From: Acorus gramineus
Taxonomy: Eukaryota > Streptophyta > Magnoliopsida > Acorales > Acoraceae
Assembly (NCBI GenBank): GCA_030737835.1
Contig: CM060848.1
Coordinates: 31,478,737 to 31,542,736 of the forward strand
DNA: 64,000 nucleotides
Direction of reading: 5' to 3'
The first letter of the stretch is position 1, and every line of letters starts with the position of its first letter. Positions 54,276-64,000 of the stretch are shown piece by piece. The notes under the pieces are model-generated. The model did no database searches and was not told where the DNA came from. It saw nothing but the letters and a program-made list of their open reading frames with translations. Position numbers and translations under genes: made by a program.

Positions 54276-56861
54276 TGTCACGCCCAGGGCGGCCGTCCCC
54301 GATACGTGGCAAATATATATAATATCAGTAGTCCATACAGGAGATCAATAAAAGACTCTACACAACATCGAAAATGACAACACAATCAATAATGTAGCTG
54401 ACATAATATATATACATATAGCGGAAGCTTAAACGACTGAGTCTGTAATTCAAAGACATATTACAGACCAAAATACATAATCAACTGTCCTGTGAGAGCC
54501 AATATAAACAAAGACATCCATATACAAGTGTTGTGCCCAAGCACGGATAACAATACATACAAGCAAAGAAGGGGATGCTGATGGCCTCTCACTCGCATAA
54601 CCCAAAACGTGAACGCTGCTCCGCTACTGATGTGATGCCTCGGGGAGCTCCTCCTTCAGATCCGACTCAGTAACAACTGGAGGAAAAGAATATGCGAGGG
54701 GTGAGTCACACGCTCAGTGAATGGCACAATCTATGCAACACAACTCATATTAACCTTATAATAATTAAAGTCCCTAAACGGGAGGAACTGTACAAGCTAG
54801 TGGGTCGTAACATCGCCGACCCACCCCACCCTCACCCTCACCCTTTAAGGGGTGACATGGGCCTTTTGGGACAGACTAGACTGCTCTCCACCATTGGTCC
54901 ACCAGTAGCCTCTCCCTCGCGTAGCCTCTACCTGGTATACTCCCACGATCAGTACCCTCCGAACACATCGGTGGTACCTACAGATGGGAGCCCTCTGTCA
55001 GGACAGCTTTCCCAACGTCGGGGAGTCCCTACTCGGATCCAACGAAGGGGAGAAAACAGCCTACTCACACGGATACGATCCTCTTGGATCCGTCGACAAC
55101 GATTTCTAACACTACTAATGTCATGAATTCTCAAGAATTCCTCCAGGGCGCATAACTGAGATGCGGGGAAACATATATTATAATAACAAGGTAATAATAT
55201 TTTCTAAGGCATGCTTATACCAACATAATCTCATTTTGATTTAATTAAATTAAACTAAATGGGAAACATGCATAGATCAAGGCTTTTCAAGCATGGGACA
55301 TGGTGTCTAGAAATGTATGCGCCTCTATACATGATACATGGATGTATATCCCTAGCATACAATGTCTAATATGGCATGGTTACATCATAGTAAAACATGC
55401 ATTAACATAGTTTTTCATTGACACAAGTTAATATGCAACTATGGTGCCCAGGGGAGGGCAATGCACGCCTACGTGCATCGAACGCCTCCCTACTGGGTTG
55501 GATTGACCCACTCACCGCAACCCGGGTCGTTGCGTGACCGTTCGCCAAGATCTGCAAGACATGGGCATTCAATATGGTGAGTAAACTACACAAATATACA
55601 TGAAATTTACTAGAAATACCAAAGACTTAGACATGCACGCATACGAGCTCGCACGCATGCGAGCACGTGGGTACGCACGCATGCCCGGGTGCCCCTGCAC
55701 CTACCCGAGACCCTGGGCAGCCCCACGCATGCCCCAACGCACGCACGCTCGCGCGCGCCCGCGCGCACTCACGCGCAGTTCCCGCGCGCACCACCGCTCG
55801 AGCCAGCGCCCGCGCGCACCCGCAAGCTCGCGCGCCCGCCTGCGCCTGCCAGAGCCCTCCTGCGCGCGCGCCTGCGCGCGCGCGCGAGCAGACTGCCCCC
55901 AGCGCGCGCCCACTCACCCCTAACCCCTTTTTAACCCTCCCCAACCCCTCACACACATTCTAACACATCTACCCAACATGCATGACCTCCCCAACCATCC
56001 CTAAGCCATAAAAACCAAGAAAAGAAGGGGAAAGGCTCACCTTGGGAGGGGAAATGAAAGGGGGAGGTTCGGGGGCCCTCGACGCACCCGCGACCACCTC
56101 AACCACCACCACCACTACCACCACCTCTTCAGCCCTCCTCATCCCTCCTTTGGCTGCAAATCAGGGGGGAAAAGTTCATGAAAGATAACTTGAAAGAGAG
56201 GAGATCAACAACAACAACAACACTTACACAACCCTAGACTTGCACTTGCACCTTCTCCTTCTCTTCTCTTTGAGGAGATAATACAAACACTTGGGGGGGG
56301 GGGGGAAAGAGAGAAGAGAGAGCCAAGAAAGTGTAGACGTGTGAGTGGGAGAGAGAGAGGGAGAGATATTTTGGCACATAAATATCTAAAGGAGGGGTAG
56401 AAATGACCTATTTATCGTTGGCTAGAAATTCTGAGCATGCTTCACTATAACCGCCATCACTTCCCCAATATAGCTCCGCATTGCACAATTCAAAGTCCGT
56501 TGGAAAGCCAAGAAGATTATCTACAACGTTCTTGTTTATGCCACGATCAAATAATCCCTCCAGCTATTCTGAAATGTGAGCTAAACATTGAACAGGGCTG
56601 CTGCCAGAATTTTTCATCCCCGGGGTATACTTGGAAAAATACCCATAACTTTTACTACAGGAATCCAGTTGATCTAATTCCACTTTTGTATGAAAGCTAA
56701 CTCGAAACTGAGCATCTCATAATAAAATCATATTTAAACCTCTTCATCTTGGATTTTAACAAAATCAAATCCAAATACCAAATTGGAAATACATAACTTC
56801 GAGGAGAAAATTATGTAGCCAAATTTTCAATCAGAGAGCTCCAAATGACACAGGCACAACA
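54276..56861 (-). repeat. 3' LTR of element D (2586 bp)
   Basis: TGTCACGCCCAGG at 54276 to ...GGCACAACA at 56861. Transcript plan on the minus strand: first exon ends at 56041 with donor GTGAGC, first intron 55552-56040 (489 bp, CpG-rich in 55640-55910), middle exon 55516-55551, second intron 54677-55515, last exon 54624-54676. A perfect 8-bp hairpin stem GTGGGTCG/CGACCCAC is at 54800-54824 beside 'accctcaccctcaccc'. A C/G-run of 11-12 bases at 56296-56307 is a likely slippage site. Confidence 0.87.
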
Positions 56862-56877
56862 TTCTTCCCCCCTTAGG
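56862..56877 (-). other. Polypurine tract of element D
   Basis: Plus strand 'ttcttccccccttagg' lies directly next to the LTR start; on the coding strand it is 'cctaaggggggaagaa', the same signature as in element A. Confidence 0.85.
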
Positions 56878-56909
56878 AAATTTTGTCCACAAAATAAATA
56901 CAAAAACAT

Positions 56910-57275
56910 CTAGGAAGGGAAAAGATGTGGATATGCGCCACGCATGGCGTCCTCGCGCTCCCAAGTGGCCTCGGCACCAGAACGGTGCTGCCATCGTACC
57001 TTAACCAGCTGGACGGTCTTGGTGCGGAGCCTCTTCTCGCGTCGGTCCAGGATCTCGATCGACTGCTCCACGAATGACAAGTCCGGCTCGAAGACGAGCG
57101 GCTCGAACGGAATAACGTGAGCAGGATCGTGGATGTAACGCCTCAGCTGCGAGACATGGAAGACGTCATGGGCTTGAGCCAACTGTGGGGGCAGGGCTAT
57201 GCGATAGGCCACCTCTCCAATCCGCTCAAGGATGAGAAACGGCCCAATGTAATGCGGACTCAGCTTGCCCCGCAC
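56910..57275 (-). pseudogene. Integrase C-terminus and chromodomain-like tail of element D
   Basis: 121 codons, nearly identical to 7654-8019 of element A: G-P-F-L-I-L-E-R, Y-R-I-A-L-P-P, H-D-V-F-H-V-S-Q-L-R, and the chromodomain-like segment V-K-V-R-W ... A-T-W-E. The upstream part of integrase is in another frame because of a shift near 57270, so this segment would not be joined to the enzyme. The tail is expected to recognise chromatin marks during integration in this clade. Confidence 0.85.
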
Positions 57276-58585
57276 ATCAAAATGGAAGATGCCTTTGTCG
57301 GGGACACCTTCAGGAACACATGGTCACCAACCTCGAAGGCGAGCTCACGGCGACGTCGATCGGCGTAGCTCTTCTGACGGCTCTGAGCGACTCGGATACG
57401 CTCACGAATCGTCTTGACCATCTCTGAGGTCTGGTGGATGATCTCTGGTCCCTCCAACTGGCGCTCTCCGACCTCGTCCCAACACAAGGGGGACCTGCAG
57501 CTGCGGCCATAGAGCGCCTCGTATGGTGCCATCCGGATACTCGAGTGGTAGCTGTTGTTGTAGGCAAACTCCACCAACAGAAGATGCCTCTCCCAACTGC
57601 ACCCAAAGTCGAGAACGCAAGCTCGCAGCATGTCCTCCAGGGTCCGAATCGTCCTCTCCGACTGGCCGTCCGTCTGTGGATGAAACGTTGTACTGAAGTG
57701 GAGGTTCGTACCAAGGGCGTGCTGAAGGCTACGCCAGAACCTCGAAGTAAACCTCGCGTCTCTATCAGAAATGATGCTGACGGGAGTGCCATGGAGACGA
57801 ACAATCTCGGAGACAAACAACTGTGCCAGGGTGTCCAGAGAATCGGTGAGTCGAATGGGGAGGAAATGAGCGGACTTAGTCAGTCGGTCGACGATTACCC
57901 AGGTGGCATCGCGACCCGAACGTGACCTCGGCAAATCTGAAACGAAGTCCATGGTGATCTGCTCCCACTTCCATTGAGGAATCTCAATGGACTGCAGCTT
58001 CCCCGCAGGACACTGATGTTCCGACTTCACCTGCTGGCATACCAAGCAACGGGCAACGAAACGGCCAATATCTGCCTTCATCCCGCGCCACCAGTAGCCA
58101 CGACGAAGGCCCCTGTACATCTTCGTGCCACCAGGATGCACTGTGTACCTCGAACGATGGGCCTCGTCCAAGATCTTCTGCTTCAACTCTGCGTCATCAG
58201 GAATGCATACTCGACCTCTGAACCGCAGGATTCCGTCCTCGCGAATCTGGTAGTCCGGACGCTCGCCCCGGGCGACGCCTTCAGAGAGGACTAGAAAGTG
58301 AGGATCCTGCCCCTGAGCCGTGCGGATCTCGTCGAGAAGAATGGGCTGCCCCACTAGCTTGGCCAAAAAGCCACCCGCAGGTGTCTCTCGAACGCTGATC
58401 CAGCAAGCGGCCTCGTCCTGAAGCCTCCAACGACGTACAGCCAAGTGGGCGGCCATGCCCAAGGGCTGCCTATTGAGAGCATTGGCCATGACATTCGCCA
58501 AACAGCCGAGCGGGCGGCCAAAAAGCCACCCGCAGGTGTCTCTCGAACGCTGATCCAGCAAGCGGCCTCGTCCTGAAGCCTCCAA
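57260..58585 (-). pseudogene. Integrase of element D
   Basis: Contains the HHCC module (H-R-S-R-Y-T-V-H ... C-L-V-C-Q-Q), catalytic core M-D-F-V-S-D-L-P, I-S-D-R-D-A-R-F and G-Q-S-E-R-T with all three acidic residues, and Y-N-N-S-Y-H-S-S-I of the core end. Upstream of it are the end of RNase H and the linker R-R-W-R-L-Q-D-E-A that is missing in element A. The first ~75 codons derive from the duplicated segment 58361-58654, out of their normal place. The integrase core itself looks intact; continuity with RNase H and the C-terminal tail is lost. Confidence 0.87.
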
Positions 58586-58654
58586 CGACGTACAGCCAAG
58601 TGGGCGGCCATGCCCAAGGGCTGCCTGTTGAGAGCATCGGCCATGACATTCGCC
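58361..58654 (-). repeat. 139-bp direct duplication inside element D pol
   Basis: 58361-58500 and 58516-58654 are almost the same sequence (both start 'ggccaaaaagccacccgcag' and end 'ccatgacattcgcc'), separated by 15 bp. The repeated part encodes the RNase H end and linker to integrase. The 155-bp period is not a multiple of three, so the duplication shifts the frame. Confidence 0.85.
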
Positions 58655-58740
58655 TTACCCGGATGGTAAGCGATGTGACAGTCATAGTCCTTCAGGAACT
58701 CGACCCAACGTCTCTGACGCATGTTGAGCTCCGGCTGGGA

Positions 58741-60810
58741 CTACAAGTAAGTCAGGCTCTTGTGATCGGTGAAGAGCTCGAACTCCTCGCCATAGAGGTA
58801 GTGCCTCCACATCTTCAGCGCAAAGATGATCGCTGCTAACTCCAAATCGTGGGTGGGGTAATTCTGCTCATGAGGCTTCAACTGACGCGACGCGTAAGCC
58901 ACAACCTTACCGTACTGCATCAGGACGCAACCCAAACCCAGCCGCGATGCATCGGAGTAGACTGCGAATCCACCACTCCCAGACGGAATGGTAAGAACTG
59001 GCGCTGAGGTGAGTCTTCGCTTCAACTCCAGGAAGCTCTCCTCGCAAGATGGGGACCACTCGAACCGGACATCCTTCCGAGTGAGGCGGGTCAGAGGAAC
59101 AGCTATCTTCGAGAAACCCTCGACAAACCTCCGATAATAACCTGCCAAACCCAGGAAGCTCCGAATCCCGGTGGGGTTCGACGGTCGCCGCCAATTCGAC
59201 ACGGCGAGCGTCTTGTCCGGGTCCACAGATATACCCTTGCCGGAAATCACGTGGCCTAGAAAGGCCATACGTTCAGACCAAAACTCACACTTACTGAACT
59301 TGGCGAACAACTGATGTCGGGCCAAAGTCTCCAAGACAGTGCGGAGATGGTCAGCATGCTCCTCAAGACTCCTCGAGTACACCAGAATATCATCGATGAA
59401 AACTACTATGAAGGAATCGAGGAAGGGCCGAAACACCCGGTTCATCAGATCCATGAAGGTTGCCGGCGCATTTGTCAACCCAAACGGCAGTACTCTAAAC
59501 TCGTAGTGCCCATAACGGGTACGAAAGGCCGTCTTCAGAATATCTGACTCCCGGATCTTCAGCTGATAGTAGCCCGAACGGAGATCGATCTTAGAAAAGA
59601 CACGCGCTCCCTGGAGCTGGTCAAACAGATCGTCAATCCGTGGCAAGGGGTACTTGTTCTTCACGGTCCGCTTGTTCAGCTGCCTGTAATCAATACAAAG
59701 ACGCAGCGAACCGTCCTTCTTCCGAACGAACAAAACAGGGGCTCTGCAAGGAGAAACACTCGGACGTGCGAAGCCCTTCTCGAGCAACTCTTCCAACTGC
59801 TCCTTGAGCACCTTCAGCTCTGCTAGGGCCATCCGGTACGGAGCTCTCAAAATCGGCTCGGTCCCTGGAATTAGATTAATCTCAAACTCGATCGCGCGAT
59901 CCGGCGGTAATCCCGGGAGATCATCGGGGAAAACCTCTAGATATTCTGCCACGACCGGAGTCTGACTGATATCTGCCCGCAGTGGTGCATCCTCCTCAGC
60001 AATATATGCCAGAAAGCCCTCACATCCTCCCTGAAGGAGTCTCCACTCCTGGATGGATGACACGAACCCCAAAGGGGCTATGTCCCGATCGCCCACGAAC
60101 TGGAAAGATCTCCGACCAGGGATGTGGAAAGACACCGACTTTGCAAAACAGTCAATACTGGCGTGGATAGTTGAGAGCCAATCCATCCCCATGATGGCAT
60201 CGAAATCCGTCATGGTGAGCTCTACCAACTCTAATGGAAACACATGCTCCGCAATCGCCACAGTACACCCCCGGTAAACAGAACGGAGGAGAATATGGTC
60301 TCCGACAGGTAATGATATCTCCAGCATAACATCAAGAGGGGCAGACACCACGCCCATCCGTCTCGCGAAAGCGGGAGACACGAACGAGTGCATGGCTCCG
60401 GAATCAAATAGCACATATGCAGGAAGCTGGGAGATCAGAACAATACCTCGGACAACGCTACCCGAAGCCTGCGCCTCCTCGGCTGTAAGTGCTGCAACAC
60501 GACCCTGAACAAGCTGCGGCTGAGGAGCAGGGGCACACCTCGCAGGCTGCACTGACTGCCTCCTCTGGTCAACTCGGCCACCCAATGGCTGCTGCTGCTG
60601 GCGTGGCACACGGGGTCGGCCAGCATCAGGGCAATCATATAAAATATGCCCGATCCGCTGGCAATGGTAACAGCGCCGCGTCTCCGGTCGCCTAGCCTGG
60701 ACTGGTACTGCAGCAATGGGTGCTGGACCTTGCACTGGCACCACATCGACTGGAGTAGCAGCGGCCGCTGACTGATCAAAGCGGGGCCGCTTTTTCTTGC
60801 GATGTCCCAA
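58741..60810 (-). CDS. Zinc knuckle, protease, RT and RNase H of element D
   Basis: 689 codons open. In order: basic segment [12 protein letters not shown] knuckle [14 protein letters not shown] near residues 44-57; protease [10 protein letters not shown] near 133 (element A has A-T); RT with [22 protein letters not shown] and catalytic [10 protein letters not shown]; RNase H from about 610 with Y-S-D-A-S and F-T-D-H-K-S-L. The Gln-rich stretch of element A is much shorter here. The TAG at 58741-58743 replaces a Gln codon; RNase H similarity continues after it. The Met at 60810 is internal: gag lies upstream in another frame. Confidence 0.9.
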   Translation of the reverse strand: MGHRKKKRPRFDQSAAAATPVDVVPVQGPAPIAAVPVQARRPETRRCYHCQRIGHILYDCPDAGRPRVPRQQQQPLGGRVDQRRQSVQPARCAPAPQPQLVQGRVAALTAEEAQASGSVVRGIVLISQLPAYVLFDSGAMHSFVSPAFARRMGVVSAPLDVMLEISLPVGDHILLRSVYRGCTVAIAEHVFPLELVELTMTDFDAIMGMDWLSTIHASIDCFAKSVSFHIPGRRSFQFVGDRDIAPLGFVSSIQEWRLLQGGCEGFLAYIAEEDAPLRADISQTPVVAEYLEVFPDDLPGLPPDRAIEFEINLIPGTEPILRAPYRMALAELKVLKEQLEELLEKGFARPSVSPCRAPVLFVRKKDGSLRLCIDYRQLNKRTVKNKYPLPRIDDLFDQLQGARVFSKIDLRSGYYQLKIRESDILKTAFRTRYGHYEFRVLPFGLTNAPATFMDLMNRVFRPFLDSFIVVFIDDILVYSRSLEEHADHLRTVLETLARHQLFAKFSKCEFWSERMAFLGHVISGKGISVDPDKTLAVSNWRRPSNPTGIRSFLGLAGYYRRFVEGFSKIAVPLTRLTRKDVRFEWSPSCEESFLELKRRLTSAPVLTIPSGSGGFAVYSDASRLGLGCVLMQYGKVVAYASRQLKPHEQNYPTHDLELAAIIFALKMWRHYLYGEEFELFTDHKSLTYL

Positions 60811-60824
60811 GTCCTGGCTCCTGG

Positions 60825-61793
60825 GGGGCCTCTGGTCTGCAGGAGGGGTTGAACCCCCAAAGGGACCCCAAGGTCTCGCTCAACTGTCCTCGCATGAGAC
60901 ACCAAGTCTGAGTACCTCGTGAACGCTTGTGAGGTGACATGCACCCTGATGGTGCTAATGAGACCCATCTCGAAACGACGGCATCGCGTCTCCTCATCCA
61001 TCACCAAGGCGGGGGCGAACCGGGAAAGCCTCGTGAAACGTGTAGAGTAATCAGCGACCGACATGGAACCCTGCGTCAGCTGCTCGAACTCTCGCATCAC
61101 GATCTGGCGTGTCGAAAATGGGAAGTACTCCTCCAGAAAGTAACTCCAGAATCCAGCCCATAGAAGTCGCCCCACGCCCTCGGGGATGTCCACCGATCGG
61201 GTAGCCCACCAGTCGGCGGCGCTACCCTTCAACATGAAGGTGGCCAGTGAGACACGCTGGCGGTCGGTGCAGTGCATGGTCGAGAAGATCTTGTCTACCT
61301 CCATCAACCAACGCTCAGGGGCAAGGGGGTCCGCCGTCTGGCCATGGAACTCGGGAGGGTGAAGCTTCAGAAAGGCAGTGAGGCCGCTCTGATGCACTCG
61401 TGCCACAGCCTCTAGCTCCACCTCCCTCTCTAGGGGATCCTGAACTCCCACTACCGGAATCTCCACTTGGACAGTGGGTACCTCAGGCACCACCGGTGGA
61501 TCTGCCACCAAGGGGACCTGTGGAACTGCCTCGCGGGCCGCCCGCAGCTCCTGGATCTCTCGCGCCTGATCAGCCAATGCCCTAGTCTTGGCCTCCAGTG
61601 CCCTAGTCTGAGTCTCCACTAGATCTGTGATACGAGCGTAAGCACACTCCCATGCAAGAGGCTCCTGCGCTAGTCCTGGCCCAATAGCCGAGGACCCTCC
61701 AGTAGACTCCTCGCCTCTGGTAGGTTCGGAAACCTCCAAGGCCCGAGGGGGACCACGTCCACGCATCCCTCTGCGAGGAGGCAGGGCGCGTGC
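60825..61793 (-). pseudogene. gag (capsid part) of element D, start codon replaced
   Basis: Reads leftward from 61793: P-P-R-R-G-M-R-G-R-G-P-P-R-A-L-E-V, matching the gag start of element A, but the initiator codon position is CTG because foreign LTR sequence begins there. A Q-T-R-A-L repeat and [10 protein letters not shown] coiled segment follow, then the gag domain with [15 protein letters not shown] and F-E-Q-L-T-Q-G. Near 60840 the frame shifts relative to the knuckle-protease-RT part. The open frame continues rightward into the adjoining LTR, a chance fusion. Capsid assembly is the normal role. Confidence 0.82.
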
Positions 61794-64000
61794 TGCCAGG
61801 CGCGCTGGGCGCGTGTTGCGTGTGCGTGCGCGTGGGCGCTGGGTGAGGGTCCCGGGTGCTGGGCGCAGAGCGCTGGGCGCTGGGTCGCGGGTACCGGGTG
61901 CTGGCCGAGGGTGCTGGGCGCTGGGGCGCTGGGCGCTGGGCACCGCTGTGGGGCGTGCGCGCGGGGCGCTGGGCATAGGCAGGCGTGCGCGCGGTGTGGG
62001 AGCTGGTGGTGCGCGCGGAGTGCGCGTGGGGCGGAGCTGGCGGTGCGCGCGAGGTGCACGCGGGGCAGAGCTGGCGGTGCGCGCGGGGTGCGCGCGGGGC
62101 GTGCGGCGTGCTCGTGTGGTGTGCGCGGGGAGCGCGGGGGTGCGCGCGGTGCACCGGGTGGCTCGGCTGCGGGTCCAGGGCGGCGGGCAGGGGCCCGGCG
62201 GCACCTGGGCGGGCGGGCTGAGGCGCGGCGGCGCACCCGAGGGGTCGGGTGACCGTGCGGGTGGTTGCCGGTGGTGCGGGAGTGAGCCGGAGTGCTCGGG
62301 CTAGCGTGCGTACGTGCCGTATGTACGTTTGCCCGAGTATGGGGTATTTTTTGAGTAGTTTAATGTATTTTTGGGTATTTTGGGGTAATTGTGGATTTTA
62401 CTCACCGTATAAATGCCTGTCTTGCAGATCTTGACAGACGGTCGCGCGACGACCCGGATTTCGGTGAGTGGGACAATCCAACCCAGTAGAGAGGCGTTAT
62501 ACGCATTTTGGGCGTATACCGACCTCTCCTGGGGCGTCATGGACGTATATTAACCTGCCGTAATATGTAGTCCATGCTTGTATGATTTAAATTGTAGAAT
62601 GCATGTTACCCTAGACTCTGCATGTTAGGGACTTGCACCCTTAGGATATGGGTATGAGCCATGCACCATGTCCCCTGTTTCCATGTTAGGAAGCCCGACC
62701 AATGAATGTGCCCTACTAGTTTATTTATTAAATTAAATGCTAGTATTTGTTAAATTGCATGTTATAGTGAATATTATAGGGGAGGGGCCTTGCGAGGACA
62801 CCGGTGAGACCCGGGTTAGGGTACACCGTGTTCCTTGTTTGGTTGTCGGGGTGTCCTATAACGGGAACTCACGCTGCCCTCCCGAGTTTCTTTCCCCCAA
62901 TGATATTCCACCCTTGTTATAACCTTATGCATGTTCCCCGCATCGTAGTTATGCGCCCTGGTGGGTTTTGAGGAATTCAGAACATTAGTGTTGTTATGAT
63001 GTGTTGTCTGCGGATCCGAGTGGATCATATGCGATGGATAGGCTGTTCTGTTCCCTTCGTTGGATCCGTGTAGAGACTACCTCAGCGTTAGACAGGTTGT
63101 CCCGTGCAGGGGCTCCCAGTAGTAGGCGCCTCCTGATTGGTAGAAGGACTGTGCTGAACGTGGGAGTGGCCAAACAACCTACGGAGTGAGGAGAGACTAT
63201 CGGTGGACCAAGGGTGACCAACAGCCTAGTCAGTCCCAAGAGCCTAGGTCACCTATTGAGGGTGAGGGTGAGGGTATGGTGGGCCGGCGATGTGGCGACC
63301 CACTGGATTGTAAGTCCCAATATCCTTGGTCACCCATTGAGGGTGAGGGTGAGGGTGTAGCGGGTTGGCGGAAGCTACCCGCTGGTTTTGTGTTGATTAG
63401 TCCCAATATCCTTGGTCACCCATTGAGGGTGAGGGTGAGGGTGTAGTGGGTTGGCGGTAGCGACCCACTAGTTTGAGGAATTGTTGTTATTTGTGGCTAT
63501 GGTAATGTGGTTGTGGATGTTAAGAATTATCTGGTTGTGATCAATATTGTTTGTGATGCATGGGTTGTGCCGTTCACTGAGCGTGTGGCTCACCCCTCGC
63601 ACAATATTTTTCTTCAGTGTCATCTGAGTCGGATCTGGAGGAGGAGCTCCCCGAGGGACTTCATCAGTAGCGGAGTAGCGCCACGTCCCGTGAGTATCAG
63701 AGGCTATCAGCATCCCTTGTTCCTGTATGTATTATTTTCCGTGCTTGGGCACGTGTTTGTGTTGTATTTGGATGTCTTTGTATGTATATTGGCTCTCACA
63801 GGACATGTCATTATGTATGGAGTATGTAGTATGTTTTGATTACAGATTTAGTCTTAGCTTCCGCATTTTGGTGTATATATCATGTCAGCCCTGCTTTTGT
63901 TGTCTGTGTGTCATTCTGGTTGCTTGTGTATGATATTATTGACCTCTGGTGTAGATTCTGATATTTTATATACACTTGCCGCGTACCGGGGACGCCCGGG
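61794..64000 (+). repeat. Partial Ty3/gypsy LTR, plus strand, head-to-head with element D
   Basis: Begins abruptly within the CpG-rich first intron, then shows 'tgtcttgcag', middle exon 62428-62463, GTGAGT at 62464, three (GGTGAG)n-hairpin units (63230-63470), last exon 63618-63670 with TAG, and the usual 3' part to 64000. The U3, TATA box, palindrome and first exon are missing. Close to the LTR at 22156 (shared 'aatgatattcca', 'gtaatatgtagtccatgc'-like blocks). The sequence at the very end ('ccgcgtaccggggacgcccg') is near but not identical to the usual LTR terminus and the window ends there. Confidence 0.85.

Larger units (their letters stand above)
54276..61793 (-). mobile_element. Element D: Ty3/gypsy retrotransposon, minus strand, 5' end lost
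   Basis: 3' LTR 54276-56861 at left, polypurine tract 56862-56877, then pol and gag read leftward from about 61793. The gag-pol is a close relative of element A and retains the ~50 residues between RNase H and integrase that element A has deleted. The 5' LTR and primer binding site expected right of gag are replaced by an LTR in the opposite orientation (61794 on). Left flank ATCAT at 54271-54275; the right flank is unavailable. Lesions: a frameshift in gag, a stop in RNase H, a 139-bp duplication, a frameshift in integrase. Confidence 0.88.

Noticed and set aside
60435..62204. A single 589-codon frame joining LTR sequence to element D gag
   Set aside because: The first ~135 codons come from an inverted LTR intron and are not gag; the real gag homology begins at 61793. 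Treated as a chance fusion.

Overview
This is a flowering-plant nuclear genome window made almost entirely of nested transposable elements, with one recognisable host gene. The plant origin is supported by chromodomain-type Ty3/gypsy elements primed by initiator-Met tRNA, Ty1/copia elements, a PIF/Harbinger element with its Myb/SANT partner gene, a CACTA terminus, a LINE tail, and a split gene for a xylanase-inhibitor/EDGP-like (pepsin-fold) secreted protein. The species cannot be named from what is visible.

Layout. 1-266 and 10306-10353: two pieces of one Ty3 LTR, split by element A (267-10305), a complete Ty3/gypsy (Tekay/Del-like) copy with a broken gag-pol. 10354-13927: left-truncated CACTA-like element on the minus strand. 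13928-18176: 3' end of a LINE, split by solo LTR 14146-17292. 19366-19913: copia-type LTR. 20567-26541: PIF/Harbinger pair (transposase and Myb/SANT-like gene), the latter split by solo LTR 22156-25655. 27489-35250: decayed copia element split by solo LTR 30636-33297. 36697-42867: xylanase-inhibitor-like gene, open except for a young copia-derived insertion (37298-42155). 43593-54275: element C, a decayed minus-strand Ty3 copy whose 3' LTR holds solo LTR 46569-48518. 54276-61793: element D, a minus-strand Ty3 copy with most of gag-pol readable. 61794-64000: partial Ty3 LTR in opposite orientation, abutting the start of element D gag.

Main finding. The Ty3 LTRs (2-3.5 kb, far longer than needed for a promoter) look like small spliced genes. 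Each has a TATA box, a first exon ending at a GTAAG/GTGAG donor, a 36-nt middle exon flanked by AG and GTGAGT, and a last exon carrying an acidic peptide that stops at a conserved TAG. Middle-exon length (36 nt in eight copies), phase and last-exon length (53 nt, or 65 nt in one copy, an in-frame difference) are preserved in copies that otherwise differ greatly. The solo LTR 46569-48518 lacks the first intron exactly at the predicted exon-exon junction, as expected if a spliced RNA was reverse transcribed. The second intron carries one to three copies of a roughly 100-bp unit with a (GGTGAG)n tract, quadruplex-capable in two copies, followed by a hairpin whose stem shows compensatory base changes. 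I do not know of a description of this arrangement; no initiator ATG could be assigned, so the product is unproven.
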